Assembly (NCBI GenBank): GCA_964634465.1
Contig: CAZWLY010000002.1
Span: 124,001 to 188,000, forward strand
From: CAZWLY01 sp964634465
GTDB lineage: Bacteria > Desulfobacterota > Desulfarculia > G963662305
Length of the DNA: 64,000 bases
Reading direction: 5' to 3'
The position numbers were made by a program, and so were the translations under genes. The notes under the pieces are model-generated. The model had not been told where the DNA came from, made no database searches, and was given only the letters and a program-made list of their open reading frames with translations. Below are positions 18,286 through 27,565 of the stretch, piece after piece (positions within the stretch are counted from its first letter, which is position 1; each line of letters begins with the position of its first letter).

Positions 18286-19395
18286 ATGGCTGCAATCAGT
18301 CAAAACGAGCGCTTGGCCCGCCTGGGATTGGCCTTGACAGAAGGCGTCGGACCGGTGCGCGTTCGCCGGTTGATCGACCACTTCGGCTCGGCCGAGGCGG
18401 CGCTCGCCGCCCCGATCGACCGCCTGGCCGAGGCGGCCCGGCTCAAGCCGGAACGGGCGGCCGGGCTGGCCGGGGCGATAGACAGGGCCGAGGCCGAGCT
18501 GGCTGGGCTGGCCAGGCTGGGCGGCTGGGCCGTGGTTTGGGGCGAGGACGACTACCCCGAGGCCCTGACCAACCTCTACGATCCACCGCTGGCCCTCTTC
18601 GGGCTGGGCCGGTTTTCGCCGGCCGACGGCCGGGCCGTGGCCGTGGTCGGCTCCAGAAACGCCACCGACTACGGCCTTCGGACCACCCGCCGCCTGGCCG
18701 CCGAGCTGGCCGCGCTGTCGGTGACCGTCGTCTCCGGCCTGGCGGTGGGCATCGATTCGGCCGCCCACGACGGGGCGCTTTCGGCCGGCGGTCGCTCGAT
18801 CGGCGTTTTGGGCTGCGGTCTGGACGTGGACTATCCCCGGGAGAACCGGGAACTCAAGCGCCGCCTGGCCGAAAACGGGGCGGTGATCACCGAGTTCCCC
18901 CTGGGCAGCGAGCCCGCGGCCTGGCGCTTTCCGGTCCGCAACCGGATCATCGCCGGCCTCTCCAGGGGGGTCATCGTGGCCGAGGCCTCGCCCCGGTCGG
19001 GGTCGATCATCACCGCCAACCTGGCCGCCGAGAACGGCCGGACGGTGATGGCCGTGCCCGGACCGATCACCGATCGCCGCCGCCAGGGGACCCATCGGCT
19101 GATCCGCGAGGGCGCGGTGCTCATAACCAGCGGGGCCGAGGCGGCCGTGGAGCTGTGGCCCGAGATCGATCTCAAGCCCTCGCTTCTGGACGCCGAATCA
19201 CGGCCGAGCGAGAACCTGGAGCTTGACGCCGGGGCCGAAAGGATTTATCGACTGGTCGAGCACAGCCCCCGCCACGCCGACGAGATCATCCGCGAGACGG
19301 GGCTTTCCGCACCCGAGGCCCAGGGGCTGCTGTTGGATCTGGAGCTCAAGGGGTTGATCAAGCGACTGCCCGGCCAGATGTTCGTCAGGAAGTAG
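18286..19395 (+). CDS. dprA: DNA-processing protein DprA (Smf)
   Basis: This 369-residue protein loads RecA onto single-stranded DNA during transformation. The extended Rossmann fold shows VVGSRNATDYG (about 122-132), SGLAVGIDSAAHDGAL (about 153), LGCGLDVDYPRENREL and RNRIIAGLSRGVIVAEAS with the SGS...TA nucleotide segment. The C terminus (about 305-369) is the DprA winged helix, and an N-terminal helical part holds a SAM/HhH-like LGLALTEGVGPVRVRRLI. ATG 18286 is chosen since the promoter ends at 18267. The dprA-topA pair is conserved in many bacteria. Other competence genes are not in the window. Confidence 0.95.
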   Translation: MAAISQNERLARLGLALTEGVGPVRVRRLIDHFGSAEAALAAPIDRLAEAARLKPERAAGLAGAIDRAEAELAGLARLGGWAVVWGEDDYPEALTNLYDPPLALFGLGRFSPADGRAVAVVGSRNATDYGLRTTRRLAAELAALSVTVVSGLAVGIDSAAHDGALSAGGRSIGVLGCGLDVDYPRENRELKRRLAENGAVITEFPLGSEPAAWRFPVRNRIIAGLSRGVIVAEASPRSGSIITANLAAENGRTVMAVPGPITDRRRQGTHRLIREGAVLITSGAEAAVELWPEIDLKPSLLDAESRPSENLELDAGAERIYRLVEHSPRHADEIIRETGLSAPEAQGLLLDLELKGLIKRLPGQMFVRK

Positions 19396-19421
19396 AGAGA
19401 CGGGGCGTCACCGAGGAGAGT

Positions 19422-21812
<2,391 letters not shown>

Positions 21813-21844
21813 CCTTCATAAGGCCGAAAAAATAGAGCGCGGCC

Positions 21845-21874
21845 TTGACTTCGGGCTGGCGTCGCGCTTATTGT
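21845..21874 (+). promoter_or_regulatory. Possible promoter of the secreted-protein gene
   Basis: TTGACT at 21845-21850 and TATTGT at 21869-21874 have an 18-base spacer. The leader to the ATG at 22050 would be about 170 bases, and no other gene was seen in it. Confidence 0.45.
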
Positions 21875-22049
21875 GTCTTTATACATCTCACGTCATCGAT
21901 AAGGCCGACCTTCCGCTTGGGAGAGGGGTGGATCGTGAGGGCCGGAACGGGCGGCCGGCCGACGCGCCGGGGAGGCTCGGCAGATTGTTTGGAAAGCCAA
22001 GTCTTCGTCACCAACAGGGGGGCTCTCGCGAGGCCGACAGGAGGGCGAG

Positions 22050-22670
22050 ATGAAGAGGGTTTTGTGGTTGACGGCCGTCGTTTTGGGGATCGGCGTGATG
22101 GTCTTGGGGGGCGGTTCGGCCCTGGCCGGGAAGAAAAACAGCGACTGCGCCACCATCCCCGGCGGCACGATCTACAACAGCGCCGGCGAGGTGATTACGC
22201 CGGGATACGACGAGTGGGGTTACAACTATCAGGCCCACATCTTCAACGGCGGCTATTGCGACGCCTACTGGGACGCCGCTTGGTGCCAGGACTACAAGGA
22301 CATCGAGCTGATCATGAAGTGGAACGACGCCTGGTTGAGCAACAAGGACTGCGACGGCGACGGGAAGCTCGACCGGCACTACGGTTACGACAGCTACATC
22401 GGCTCTGGGGCCTGGCTGACCAATCACATGAAGGGCGAGTACGACCAAGACGGACAGACCTGCCAGTGGACCTACTTCGTCAAGATCGTGGCCGCGCCGG
22501 CCGACGCCTACCAGGAGAACGGCGTCTGGTACACCGCGGCCGGGATTGAGATCGGCCCGGTCATCTGGGGCCAGTTCGCCATTATCATGACCGTGGACAA
22601 CGACCCCTGCGCCGGCACCCACGGCGCCACCTACGTCAGCCCGGTCGGGCCCGGCCTGGGCAAGTGGTAG
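22050..22670 (+). CDS. Secreted conserved hypothetical with EF-hand-like loop
   Basis: This 206-residue protein starts with a Sec signal peptide (MKRVLWLTAVVLGIGVMVLG, cleavage after ALA near residue 26). The mature part has five Cys (DCAT, GYCDAYW, AWCQDY, DCDGDG, QTCQW) and a DCDGDGKLDRHYG segment (about 109-121) that fits a calcium-binding D-x-D-x-D-G loop. The aromatic- and Asp-rich sequence (NYQAHIFNGGYCDAYWDAAW) recalls secreted hypotheticals in other bacteria and archaea, but no function is known. The ribosome site is GAGGGCGAG before ATG 22050. It is a single-gene unit with its own promoter and terminator. Confidence 0.85.
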   Translation: MKRVLWLTAVVLGIGVMVLGGGSALAGKKNSDCATIPGGTIYNSAGEVITPGYDEWGYNYQAHIFNGGYCDAYWDAAWCQDYKDIELIMKWNDAWLSNKDCDGDGKLDRHYGYDSYIGSGAWLTNHMKGEYDQDGQTCQWTYFVKIVAAPADAYQENGVWYTAAGIEIGPVIWGQFAIIMTVDNDPCAGTHGATYVSPVGPGLGKW

Positions 22671-22704
22671 GCGCCGGCTGACGGACCGCTCGTTGACGAG
22701 CCTC

Positions 22705-22739
22705 AAGCCCTCTCGGGGATCGCCCCGAGAGGGCTTCGC
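22705..22739 (+). terminator. Terminator after the secreted-protein gene
   Basis: A perfect 14-base stem (AAGCCCTCTCGGGG and its complement) with an ATCG loop is followed by CGCTTT. The T tract is short, but the stem is very strong. Confidence 0.75.
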
Positions 22740-22775
22740 TTTGGTCGATGGCGGCCGGAGCCCCGAAGATACGAT

Positions 22776-22804
22776 TTGAGGAAATGGACGATTGGAGGTA
22801 GTAT
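22776..22804 (+). promoter_or_regulatory. Possible promoter of trmFO
   Basis: TTGAGG at 22776-22781 and TAGTAT at 22799-22804 have a 17-base spacer. The leader to the start at 22904 would be about 93 bases. Confidence 0.4.
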
Positions 22805-22872
22805 CCTATTCGCGCCGGAGGGCGTGTTTCATCCGTTGCGGAAAAGACGAGAAAAGTTTTTGGGAGGGATTT

Positions 22873-22893
22873 GGGGAACCTTGACGGTTCCCC
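22873..22893 (+). other. Perfect hairpin just upstream of the trmFO start
   Basis: GGGGAACC (22873-22880) and GGTTCCCC (22886-22893) form an 8-base stem with loop TTGAC. It ends 10 bases before the ATG, where a ribosome site would normally be. It has no T tract. It may control translation of trmFO, or mark a start further upstream. Confidence 0.5.
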
Positions 22894-22903
22894 AAGTGAA
22901 TCG

Positions 22904-24220
22904 ATGCCTCTAGTCACCATCATCGGCGGCGGGTTGGCCGGAGTCGAGGCCGCCTGGCGGCTGGCCCGAGCGGGGGTCGGCGTTCGGCTCATCGAGATGC
23001 GGCCGAAGAAGTCCACCCCGGCCCACACTACCGGCAGGCTGGCCGAGCTGGTCTGCTCCAACTCGCTTCGGGCCGAGTCGCCGACCTCCGCCGTCGGGCT
23101 CTTGAAGCAGGAGATGGCCCGGCTCGACTCGCTGGTCATGAAGGCAGCCCTGGAGACCCGGGTTCCGGCCGGCAAGGCCCTGGCCGTGGATCGAGACGAC
23201 TTCTCGGCCTATGTCACCGAGCGCCTGCTGGCCTTGGACGCCGTGGAGCTGGTCACCGAGGAGGTGAAGACCGTCCCCGAACAGGGCCCGGCTGTCCTCG
23301 CCACCGGCCCCCTGACCGCCGACGCCCTGGCCGAGGACCTGAAAAGGCTGACCGGGGCCGAGCACCTCCATTTTTACGACGCCATCGCGCCCATCGTCGA
23401 GGCCGACTCGGTGGACGCGACCAGGGCTTTCTGGGCCTCGCGCTGGGCCGACCCAGAGGAAGAGGCCGACTATCTCAATCTGCCGATGGACAAGGCCGAG
23501 TACCGGCGGTTTTACGAGGCGTTGATGGCGGCGGACAAGGTGGCCCTGCACCCGTTTGAACGGCCCAAGTATTTCGAGGGTTGCCTGCCCATTGAGGTCA
23601 TGGCTGAGCGGGGCGAGAAGACGCTTCTCTTCGGGCCGCTCAAGCCGGTCGGGCTGACCGATCCCAGAACGGGGAAGAGGCCATTCGCCGTGGTCCAGCT
23701 CAGGAAAGAGGACGTCGCCGGGCGATATCTCAACCTGGTCGGCTTCCAGACCAAGCTGACCCACCCCGCCCAAGAGGAGGTCTTTCGCCTCATTCCCGGC
23801 CTGGAGCGGGCCGTCTTCGTCCGGCTGGGCTCGATCCACCGCAACACCTTTGTCTGCGGCCCGGCGGTCTTGAACGGCGACCTGTCGCTCAAGGTCAGGC
23901 CGGAGGTCTTTCTGGCCGGACAGATCACCGGGGTGGAGGGCTACGTCGAGTCGGCCGCCTGCGGCCTGTTGGCCGGCGAGTTTCTGCGCCAGCGCCTGGC
24001 CGGCGAGCCCTTTGACCCGCCGCCGCCGGAGACGGCCCTGGGCGCGCTTCTGAACCACACCGCCCAGGCCGAGATCAAACGCTTTCAACCGTCCAACGTC
24101 CACTTCGGCCTGATGCCGCCGTTGGCGGAAAAGACGCCCAAGAGGCAGCGCGGCCAGGCCTACCGGGAGCGGGCGGAGAAGACCCTCGAGTACTGGCTGG
24201 ATAGAAGGCGGGGAGGTTGA
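22904..24220 (+). CDS. trmFO: Folate-dependent tRNA m5U54 methyltransferase TrmFO
   Basis: This 438-residue flavoprotein makes ribothymidine at position 54 of tRNA from methylene-THF. The FAD dinucleotide motif is VTIIGGGLAGVEAAWRLA (4-21), followed by the family segments LVCSNSLRAE, FYDAIAPIVEADS (about 165), YFEGCLPIEVMAERG (about 224) and GQITGVEGYVESAA near the C-terminal third. ATG 22904 begins MPLVTIIGGG as homologs do. A TTG at 22871 with GGGAGGGAT before it is an alternative start with 11 more residues. The gene lies 3 bases before the thioesterase start. Confidence 0.95.
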   Translation: MPLVTIIGGGLAGVEAAWRLARAGVGVRLIEMRPKKSTPAHTTGRLAELVCSNSLRAESPTSAVGLLKQEMARLDSLVMKAALETRVPAGKALAVDRDDFSAYVTERLLALDAVELVTEEVKTVPEQGPAVLATGPLTADALAEDLKRLTGAEHLHFYDAIAPIVEADSVDATRAFWASRWADPEEEADYLNLPMDKAEYRRFYEALMAADKVALHPFERPKYFEGCLPIEVMAERGEKTLLFGPLKPVGLTDPRTGKRPFAVVQLRKEDVAGRYLNLVGFQTKLTHPAQEEVFRLIPGLERAVFVRLGSIHRNTFVCGPAVLNGDLSLKVRPEVFLAGQITGVEGYVESAACGLLAGEFLRQRLAGEPFDPPPPETALGALLNHTAQAEIKRFQPSNVHFGLMPPLAEKTPKRQRGQAYRERAEKTLEYWLDRRRGG

Positions 24221-24223
24221 GTC

Positions 24224-24673
24224 TTGTACGAGTACAAACTTGAGCGGCGAGTGGCCTTCTCCGAGACGGATCAGGCCGGTATCGTCCATTTCTCCAATTT
24301 CTATCGCTACTTCGAAGAGGCCGAGGCCGGGCTCTTCCGGGCCCTCGACCTGGGCGGGTTGGCCGATGTCTGGGGCGGCGGACCGGGCGGGATCGGCTGG
24401 GTGCGGCTGTCGGCCGAGATGGAGTTCTTGAACCCGGCCCGCCTGGACGACCTGCTGACCGTCCACGTCTGGATCGCGGCCAAGAACAGCCGGTCGTTGA
24501 AGCTGGGCTGCCGGGTCTGGCGGGAAGGGACGCTCATCGCCCAGGGCTGGATGCGGACCATGTGCGTGACCATCGCTGACGGCCGTCCCTCGTCTTGCTG
24601 CGCGCCGCCGGAGATAGAGGCGGCGCTCACCGTCGCCCCCTGGGGCGAGACCTGGCCGCCCGAGGAGAAGTGA
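24224..24673 (+). CDS. YbgC/4-hydroxybenzoyl-CoA thioesterase-type hotdog protein
   Basis: This 149-residue hotdog-fold acyl-CoA thioesterase has the active-site stretch FSETDQAGIVHFSNFYRYF (about 12-30), with the catalytic Asp in the T-D-x-x-G-I-V-H-F motif. It probably hydrolyses short acyl-CoA, but the exact substrate is unknown. The start is a TTG at 24224, with GGGGAGG (24209-24215) 8 bases before it. It is 3 bases after the trmFO stop, so the two are probably coupled. A slight C-terminal extension follows the fold. Confidence 0.85.
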   Translation: MYEYKLERRVAFSETDQAGIVHFSNFYRYFEEAEAGLFRALDLGGLADVWGGGPGGIGWVRLSAEMEFLNPARLDDLLTVHVWIAAKNSRSLKLGCRVWREGTLIAQGWMRTMCVTIADGRPSSCCAPPEIEAALTVAPWGETWPPEEK

Positions 24674-24711
24674 CCGCCGCCGGCCTACGCCCCCAGGGCT
24701 CCTGCCGAGGA

Positions 24712-25359
24712 ATGGAATCGAGAGACTCGACATTGGATCGCTGCCTGGACCTGCTCCGGCAAGCCGCCGCCCTGCGCCGGGCCGGCTCCCTGACCGAGAC
24801 CGCCCTGCGCCCTCTTGTCGAGACCGTTTGGCCCGAACTCGAGGCGGCCGAAGCGGCCCTGAGAGCCCTGACCGACCCCTATCTGGCCGCGGCCATGCTC
24901 TGGCGGACCTTGGGGCTGGGCTTTCGAGGCAACCCCAACCATCTCAGGCCGTTGGACGACCACGGCCCGCGCCTGGCGGCCGATCTGCTGGCCGCCCTCA
25001 GACTCCACAACCGCCTCCGGCGCGATCTACCCCGTTTCGTCGCCTGGCCCGAGGCCGGCCTTTCCAGCGGCGAACTCGTCGGCGACGGCGGCTGGTGCGA
25101 GTTGTGCGGCCAGTGCTGCTGCCACATGGGGACCGTGCCCACTCCGCCCCCAGGGGTGGACTACCCGGCCTACTGGTATCACGTCCTGGCCGGGGAAGCG
25201 ATCCCGGCCCAGCCCTACTGCCCGTTTCTCTTTCAGACCAGAGACGCCGAGGCCTTCTTCTGCGCCATCCACCCCCTCAAGCCCATCGCCTGCTCCCGGT
25301 TCGGCCGGGCCGACTGCCAGCGGGGGAGAGAGGGCCGGAGGTGTCTCGCCCCCGCCTGA
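24712..25359 (+). CDS. YkgJ-type cysteine-cluster protein
   Basis: This 215-residue protein has an N-terminal helical part rich in Leu/Ala (1-125) and a C-terminal Cys cluster. The cluster reads CELCGQCCCHMG (about 128-139), then YCPFL, FFCAIHPLKPIACSRFG and DCQRGREGRRC, the spacing of the YkgJ / CxxCxxCC family thought to bind zinc or an Fe-S cluster. The biochemical role is unknown. ATG 24712 is used. An earlier GTG at 24670 overlaps the thioesterase stop as GTGA and would add 14 residues. The long N-terminal domain is unusual, as many YkgJ proteins are shorter. Confidence 0.75.
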   Translation: MESRDSTLDRCLDLLRQAAALRRAGSLTETALRPLVETVWPELEAAEAALRALTDPYLAAAMLWRTLGLGFRGNPNHLRPLDDHGPRLAADLLAALRLHNRLRRDLPRFVAWPEAGLSSGELVGDGGWCELCGQCCCHMGTVPTPPPGVDYPAYWYHVLAGEAIPAQPYCPFLFQTRDAEAFFCAIHPLKPIACSRFGRADCQRGREGRRCLAPA

Positions 25360-25531
25360 CTGGTGAGGCCGGGTTCAGGCGGGAGTCTGGTTCCGCCGGT
25401 CGGGCTTGGCTGGTTTGCCTGACGGCGGCCCATGAAGACCTGCCGGCCCGGTTCGGTTCAGGTCTGGATCGATGAAGTCGAGGGGCGATGGACAGGCGGC
25501 TGTCTTCCTTGTTCAGGATACCTTCTTCGCT

Positions 25532-26210
25532 CTAGCCCTTGATCCTCCCCACCGTCTTGGGGTCTGTCAGCTCCTTCAAGACGTCCTTGGCCAGCCAGCG
25601 GGCGGGTCCGATCGTCGATCTTTTCGATCTCCCTGGCCGTCTCGACGGCCAGGCCATGGAGGCGCTCGTTGCGCTTGCCGATCTGGCGCAGAGCCCAACT
25701 GACGCCCTTTTTGACGAAGTTGCGGCCGTCGGTCGCCTCGCGGATGATGGCTGGCAGAAAGGCGATGAACCTGCCGTCCCCGGCCGCCTTGTCGCTGACG
25801 GCCAGGCGGGCCATCATCACGAAGCCGGCCCGTTTGACCATCTCTTCGTCCCGGGCGCTCCAGGCATGGGCCGTCCTGAAGGCGAAGGGCGTCTTCTCGA
25901 AGAGGTTCATCACGCTCTGGTCGCAGACCTCCCAACCGTCGAACTCGGCCGCCCAGGCCTCCATCTGGACCTCGGTCACCTGGGTCGGATCGTCGATCAT
26001 CCCGGCCAGGATCCGGGTTTCGCGCCAGCCGAGGGCCCACAGTTCGGCCGCCAGCTCGTGGTCGAGGCCGATTTCCTTGGCCAGTTTTCTGAGCACCGGG
26101 ATTCTTACACCCATGGCCTTGGCCGTGGGGATGGCGTAGCGGGCCATGCCCTTGAGATCGTCCGGGTCGGCCGAGGCCTCGAGGCGGGCCATTATCCGGG
26201 CCGCGTCCAT
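25532..26210 (-). pseudogene. AlkD-like DNA alkylation repair protein, frameshifted near the 3' end
   Basis: The frame from ATG 26210 (after GAGGAG) encodes an AlkD-like HEAT-repeat protein that would act as a DNA glycosylase on alkylated bases: VPVLRKLAKEI-like repeats, EFDGWEVCDQSVMNLFEKTPFAF and NFVKKGVSWALRQIGKRN. Near 25600-25607 (plus-strand GGGCGGG) the frame shifts. The current frame continues as Arg/Gly-rich nonsense to 25458. Dropping one base of a G run gives ARWLAKDVLKELTDPK and a stop at 25532, which is the natural family end and a total of 225 residues. The span is 679 bases, one more than a multiple of 3. A recent mutation or a homopolymer error would both explain this. Confidence 0.75.
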
Positions 26211-26243
26211 GAATCGCTCCTCGTTAGTGGTCGGGACCGAGCT

Positions 26244-26274
26244 ATTATAGCCCACCTTGGGGTCTTCCCGACAA
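26244..26274 (-). promoter_or_regulatory. Promoter of the AlkD-like gene
   Basis: On the minus strand a perfect TATAAT (plus 26244-26249) has TTGTCG (plus 26269-26274) upstream, with a 19-base spacer. The start codon is 33 bases on. Confidence 0.5.
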
Positions 26275-26311
26275 GGGGCGTGAAATCGCGGTCCAAAGGA
26301 GGCCCTTCCGG

Positions 26312-26340
26312 CTGACAGGGCCGGCCGAGTGTGGTATAAA
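26312..26340 (+). promoter_or_regulatory. Sigma70-type promoter of nfu
   Basis: CTGACA at 26312-26317 and TATAAA at 26335-26340 have a 17-base spacer. The start codon is 30 bases on, after AAGGAGAGA. This is one of the best sigma70 matches in the window. Confidence 0.65.
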
Positions 26341-26370
26341 TCTAGCCGTATAGACCTTTAAGGAGAGATC

Positions 26371-26601
26371 ATGGCTGCTATCAAAGAAAACGTTCAGGCC
26401 GCGCTGGACCGGATCAGGCCCCAGCTTCAGGCCGACGGCGGCGACGTGGAGTTGGTGGACGTCGAGGATTCGGGCAAGGTCCTGGTCAAGCTGACCGGCG
26501 CTTGCGGCGGCTGTCCCATGTCTCAGATGACGCTGAAGATGGGCATCGAAAGGGTGATAAAAAGCGCCGTGCCCGAGGTGACCGTCGTGGAGGCGGTTTA
26601 G
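26371..26601 (+). CDS. NifU C-terminal domain (Nfu) Fe-S scaffold
   Basis: This 76-residue protein is a free Nfu domain, which carries and delivers Fe-S clusters. The CxxC ligand pair is in GACGGCPMSQMTLKMGIE (about 43-60), and the flanking RPQLQADGGDVELVDV is typical. It is a stand-alone gene with its own promoter. Its stop lies only 3 bases from the stop of rlmH on the other strand. The short form, without NifU N-terminal or A-type domains, is common in anaerobes. Confidence 0.93.
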   Translation: MAAIKENVQAALDRIRPQLQADGGDVELVDVEDSGKVLVKLTGACGGCPMSQMTLKMGIERVIKSAVPEVTVVEAV

Positions 26602-26604
26602 CCT

Positions 26605-27075
26605 CTACTTGGCGTAGGGCAACCCGGCCTTGATCGACAAAGCCCGGTAGATCGCCTCCAGGGCGACGAGCAAGCTCAATTCATGGGAAAACGTCAGGCG
26701 GGAGAGGGCGAGGACGCTCTCGGCCCGCTTGATTACCTTTTCGTCCAGTCCCAGCGGCCCGCCGATGACGAAGGCCAGCCGGTTCTTGCCGCTCCTCTCC
26801 CAGCGATCGAACATCCGGGTCAGTTCATCCGACGAGACCTCGCGGCCGCCGGGGTCCAGGGCGACTGTGATCGCGCCTCGGTCCAGCCGGGCCAGAATCC
26901 GGTCCGCCTCGGCCGCCCTGACCGTCTCGTCCCGTGAGGAGGCGGTCATCGACTCGGCCTTGACCGGCCTCAACTCGACCGGAGCCAGGGGCTTGAGCCG
27001 CTTCAGGTAATGCTCCGCCCCCAGCTTGACGTGCTTGGCCCTGGGCGCGCCGACAACGATGAGCTCGATTTTCAT
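26605..27075 (-). CDS. rlmH: 23S rRNA pseudouridine-1915 N3-methyltransferase RlmH
   Basis: This 156-residue SPOUT enzyme methylates pseudouridine 1915 of 23S rRNA on the assembled ribosome. The SAM knot shows ITVALDPGGREVSSDEL and FVIGGPLGLDEKVIK (about 100-114). The family end usually reads EQIYRA...PYH(K/R). Here it reads LEAIYRALSIKAGLPYAK, with Ala at the conserved His and a changed EQ. The change may affect activity. The start MKIELIVVGAPRAKH is typical. It converges on nfu with only 3 bases between. Confidence 0.9.
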   Translation of the reverse strand: MKIELIVVGAPRAKHVKLGAEHYLKRLKPLAPVELRPVKAESMTASSRDETVRAAEADRILARLDRGAITVALDPGGREVSSDELTRMFDRWERSGKNRLAFVIGGPLGLDEKVIKRAESVLALSRLTFSHELSLLVALEAIYRALSIKAGLPYAK

Positions 27076-27155
27076 TCGGGTCTGGTGGGAAACATTTTCT
27101 TGAGGAAGATATTCCCTGTCCTTATTCCAACGGGCTTTCGGCCGGTTTCTCCAGA

Positions 27156-27563
27156 CTATTTCTTGACGATCAAGAATTTGGAGTGGGCCGTGGCCAGAAG
27201 GTCGTTGGTCTCCTTGAGGCGCAGTTCGGCCCGGGCCATGATCCGGCGCTTGTTGGTCTCGGTGATCTCGCCCTTGGCGACGAGCGGCCGGCCAATGGGC
27301 ACCGCCTTTTTGTAGCGGACGGTGATTTCGGCGGTGACGAACTGTTCGAGCCTGGTGTAGATGGCGTGGGCCATCATCTCGTCGAGGATGGTGGAGACGA
27401 TGCCGCCGTGGGCGATGTCCACCCAGCCCTGGTGCTCCGGTCTGAGGATGAGCTCGGTCTGGGCGGCGCCGTCGCCGTGGACCACCTCCAGGCGAAGTCC
27501 CTGTTCGTTGTCCTTGCCGCAGGCGAAACAGTAGTTGTTGTCCTTGATCATCAACTCGGCCAT
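27156..27563 (-). CDS. PaaI-like hotdog thioesterase
   Basis: This 135-residue protein begins with a short Cys motif (NYCFACGKDNEQGLRLEV) common in one PaaI branch. The hotdog core follows, with the helix HQGWVDIAHGGIVSTILDEMMAHAIY (about 44-69) that carries the catalytic His-Gly-Gly stretch. It probably cleaves an acyl-CoA thioester. The ATG at 27563 follows GGAG and comes 2 bases after the thrC stop, so the pair is co-transcribed. Substrate is unknown. Confidence 0.85.
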   Translation of the reverse strand: MAELMIKDNNYCFACGKDNEQGLRLEVVHGDGAAQTELILRPEHQGWVDIAHGGIVSTILDEMMAHAIYTRLEQFVTAEITVRYKKAVPIGRPLVAKGEITETNKRRIMARAELRLKETNDLLATAHSKFLIVKK

Positions 27564-27565
27564 TC

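Noticed and set aside
25458..25531. Extension of the AlkD-like protein to 25458
   Set aside because: The added residues come from the shifted frame and are unlike the family; the restored frame stops at 25532.
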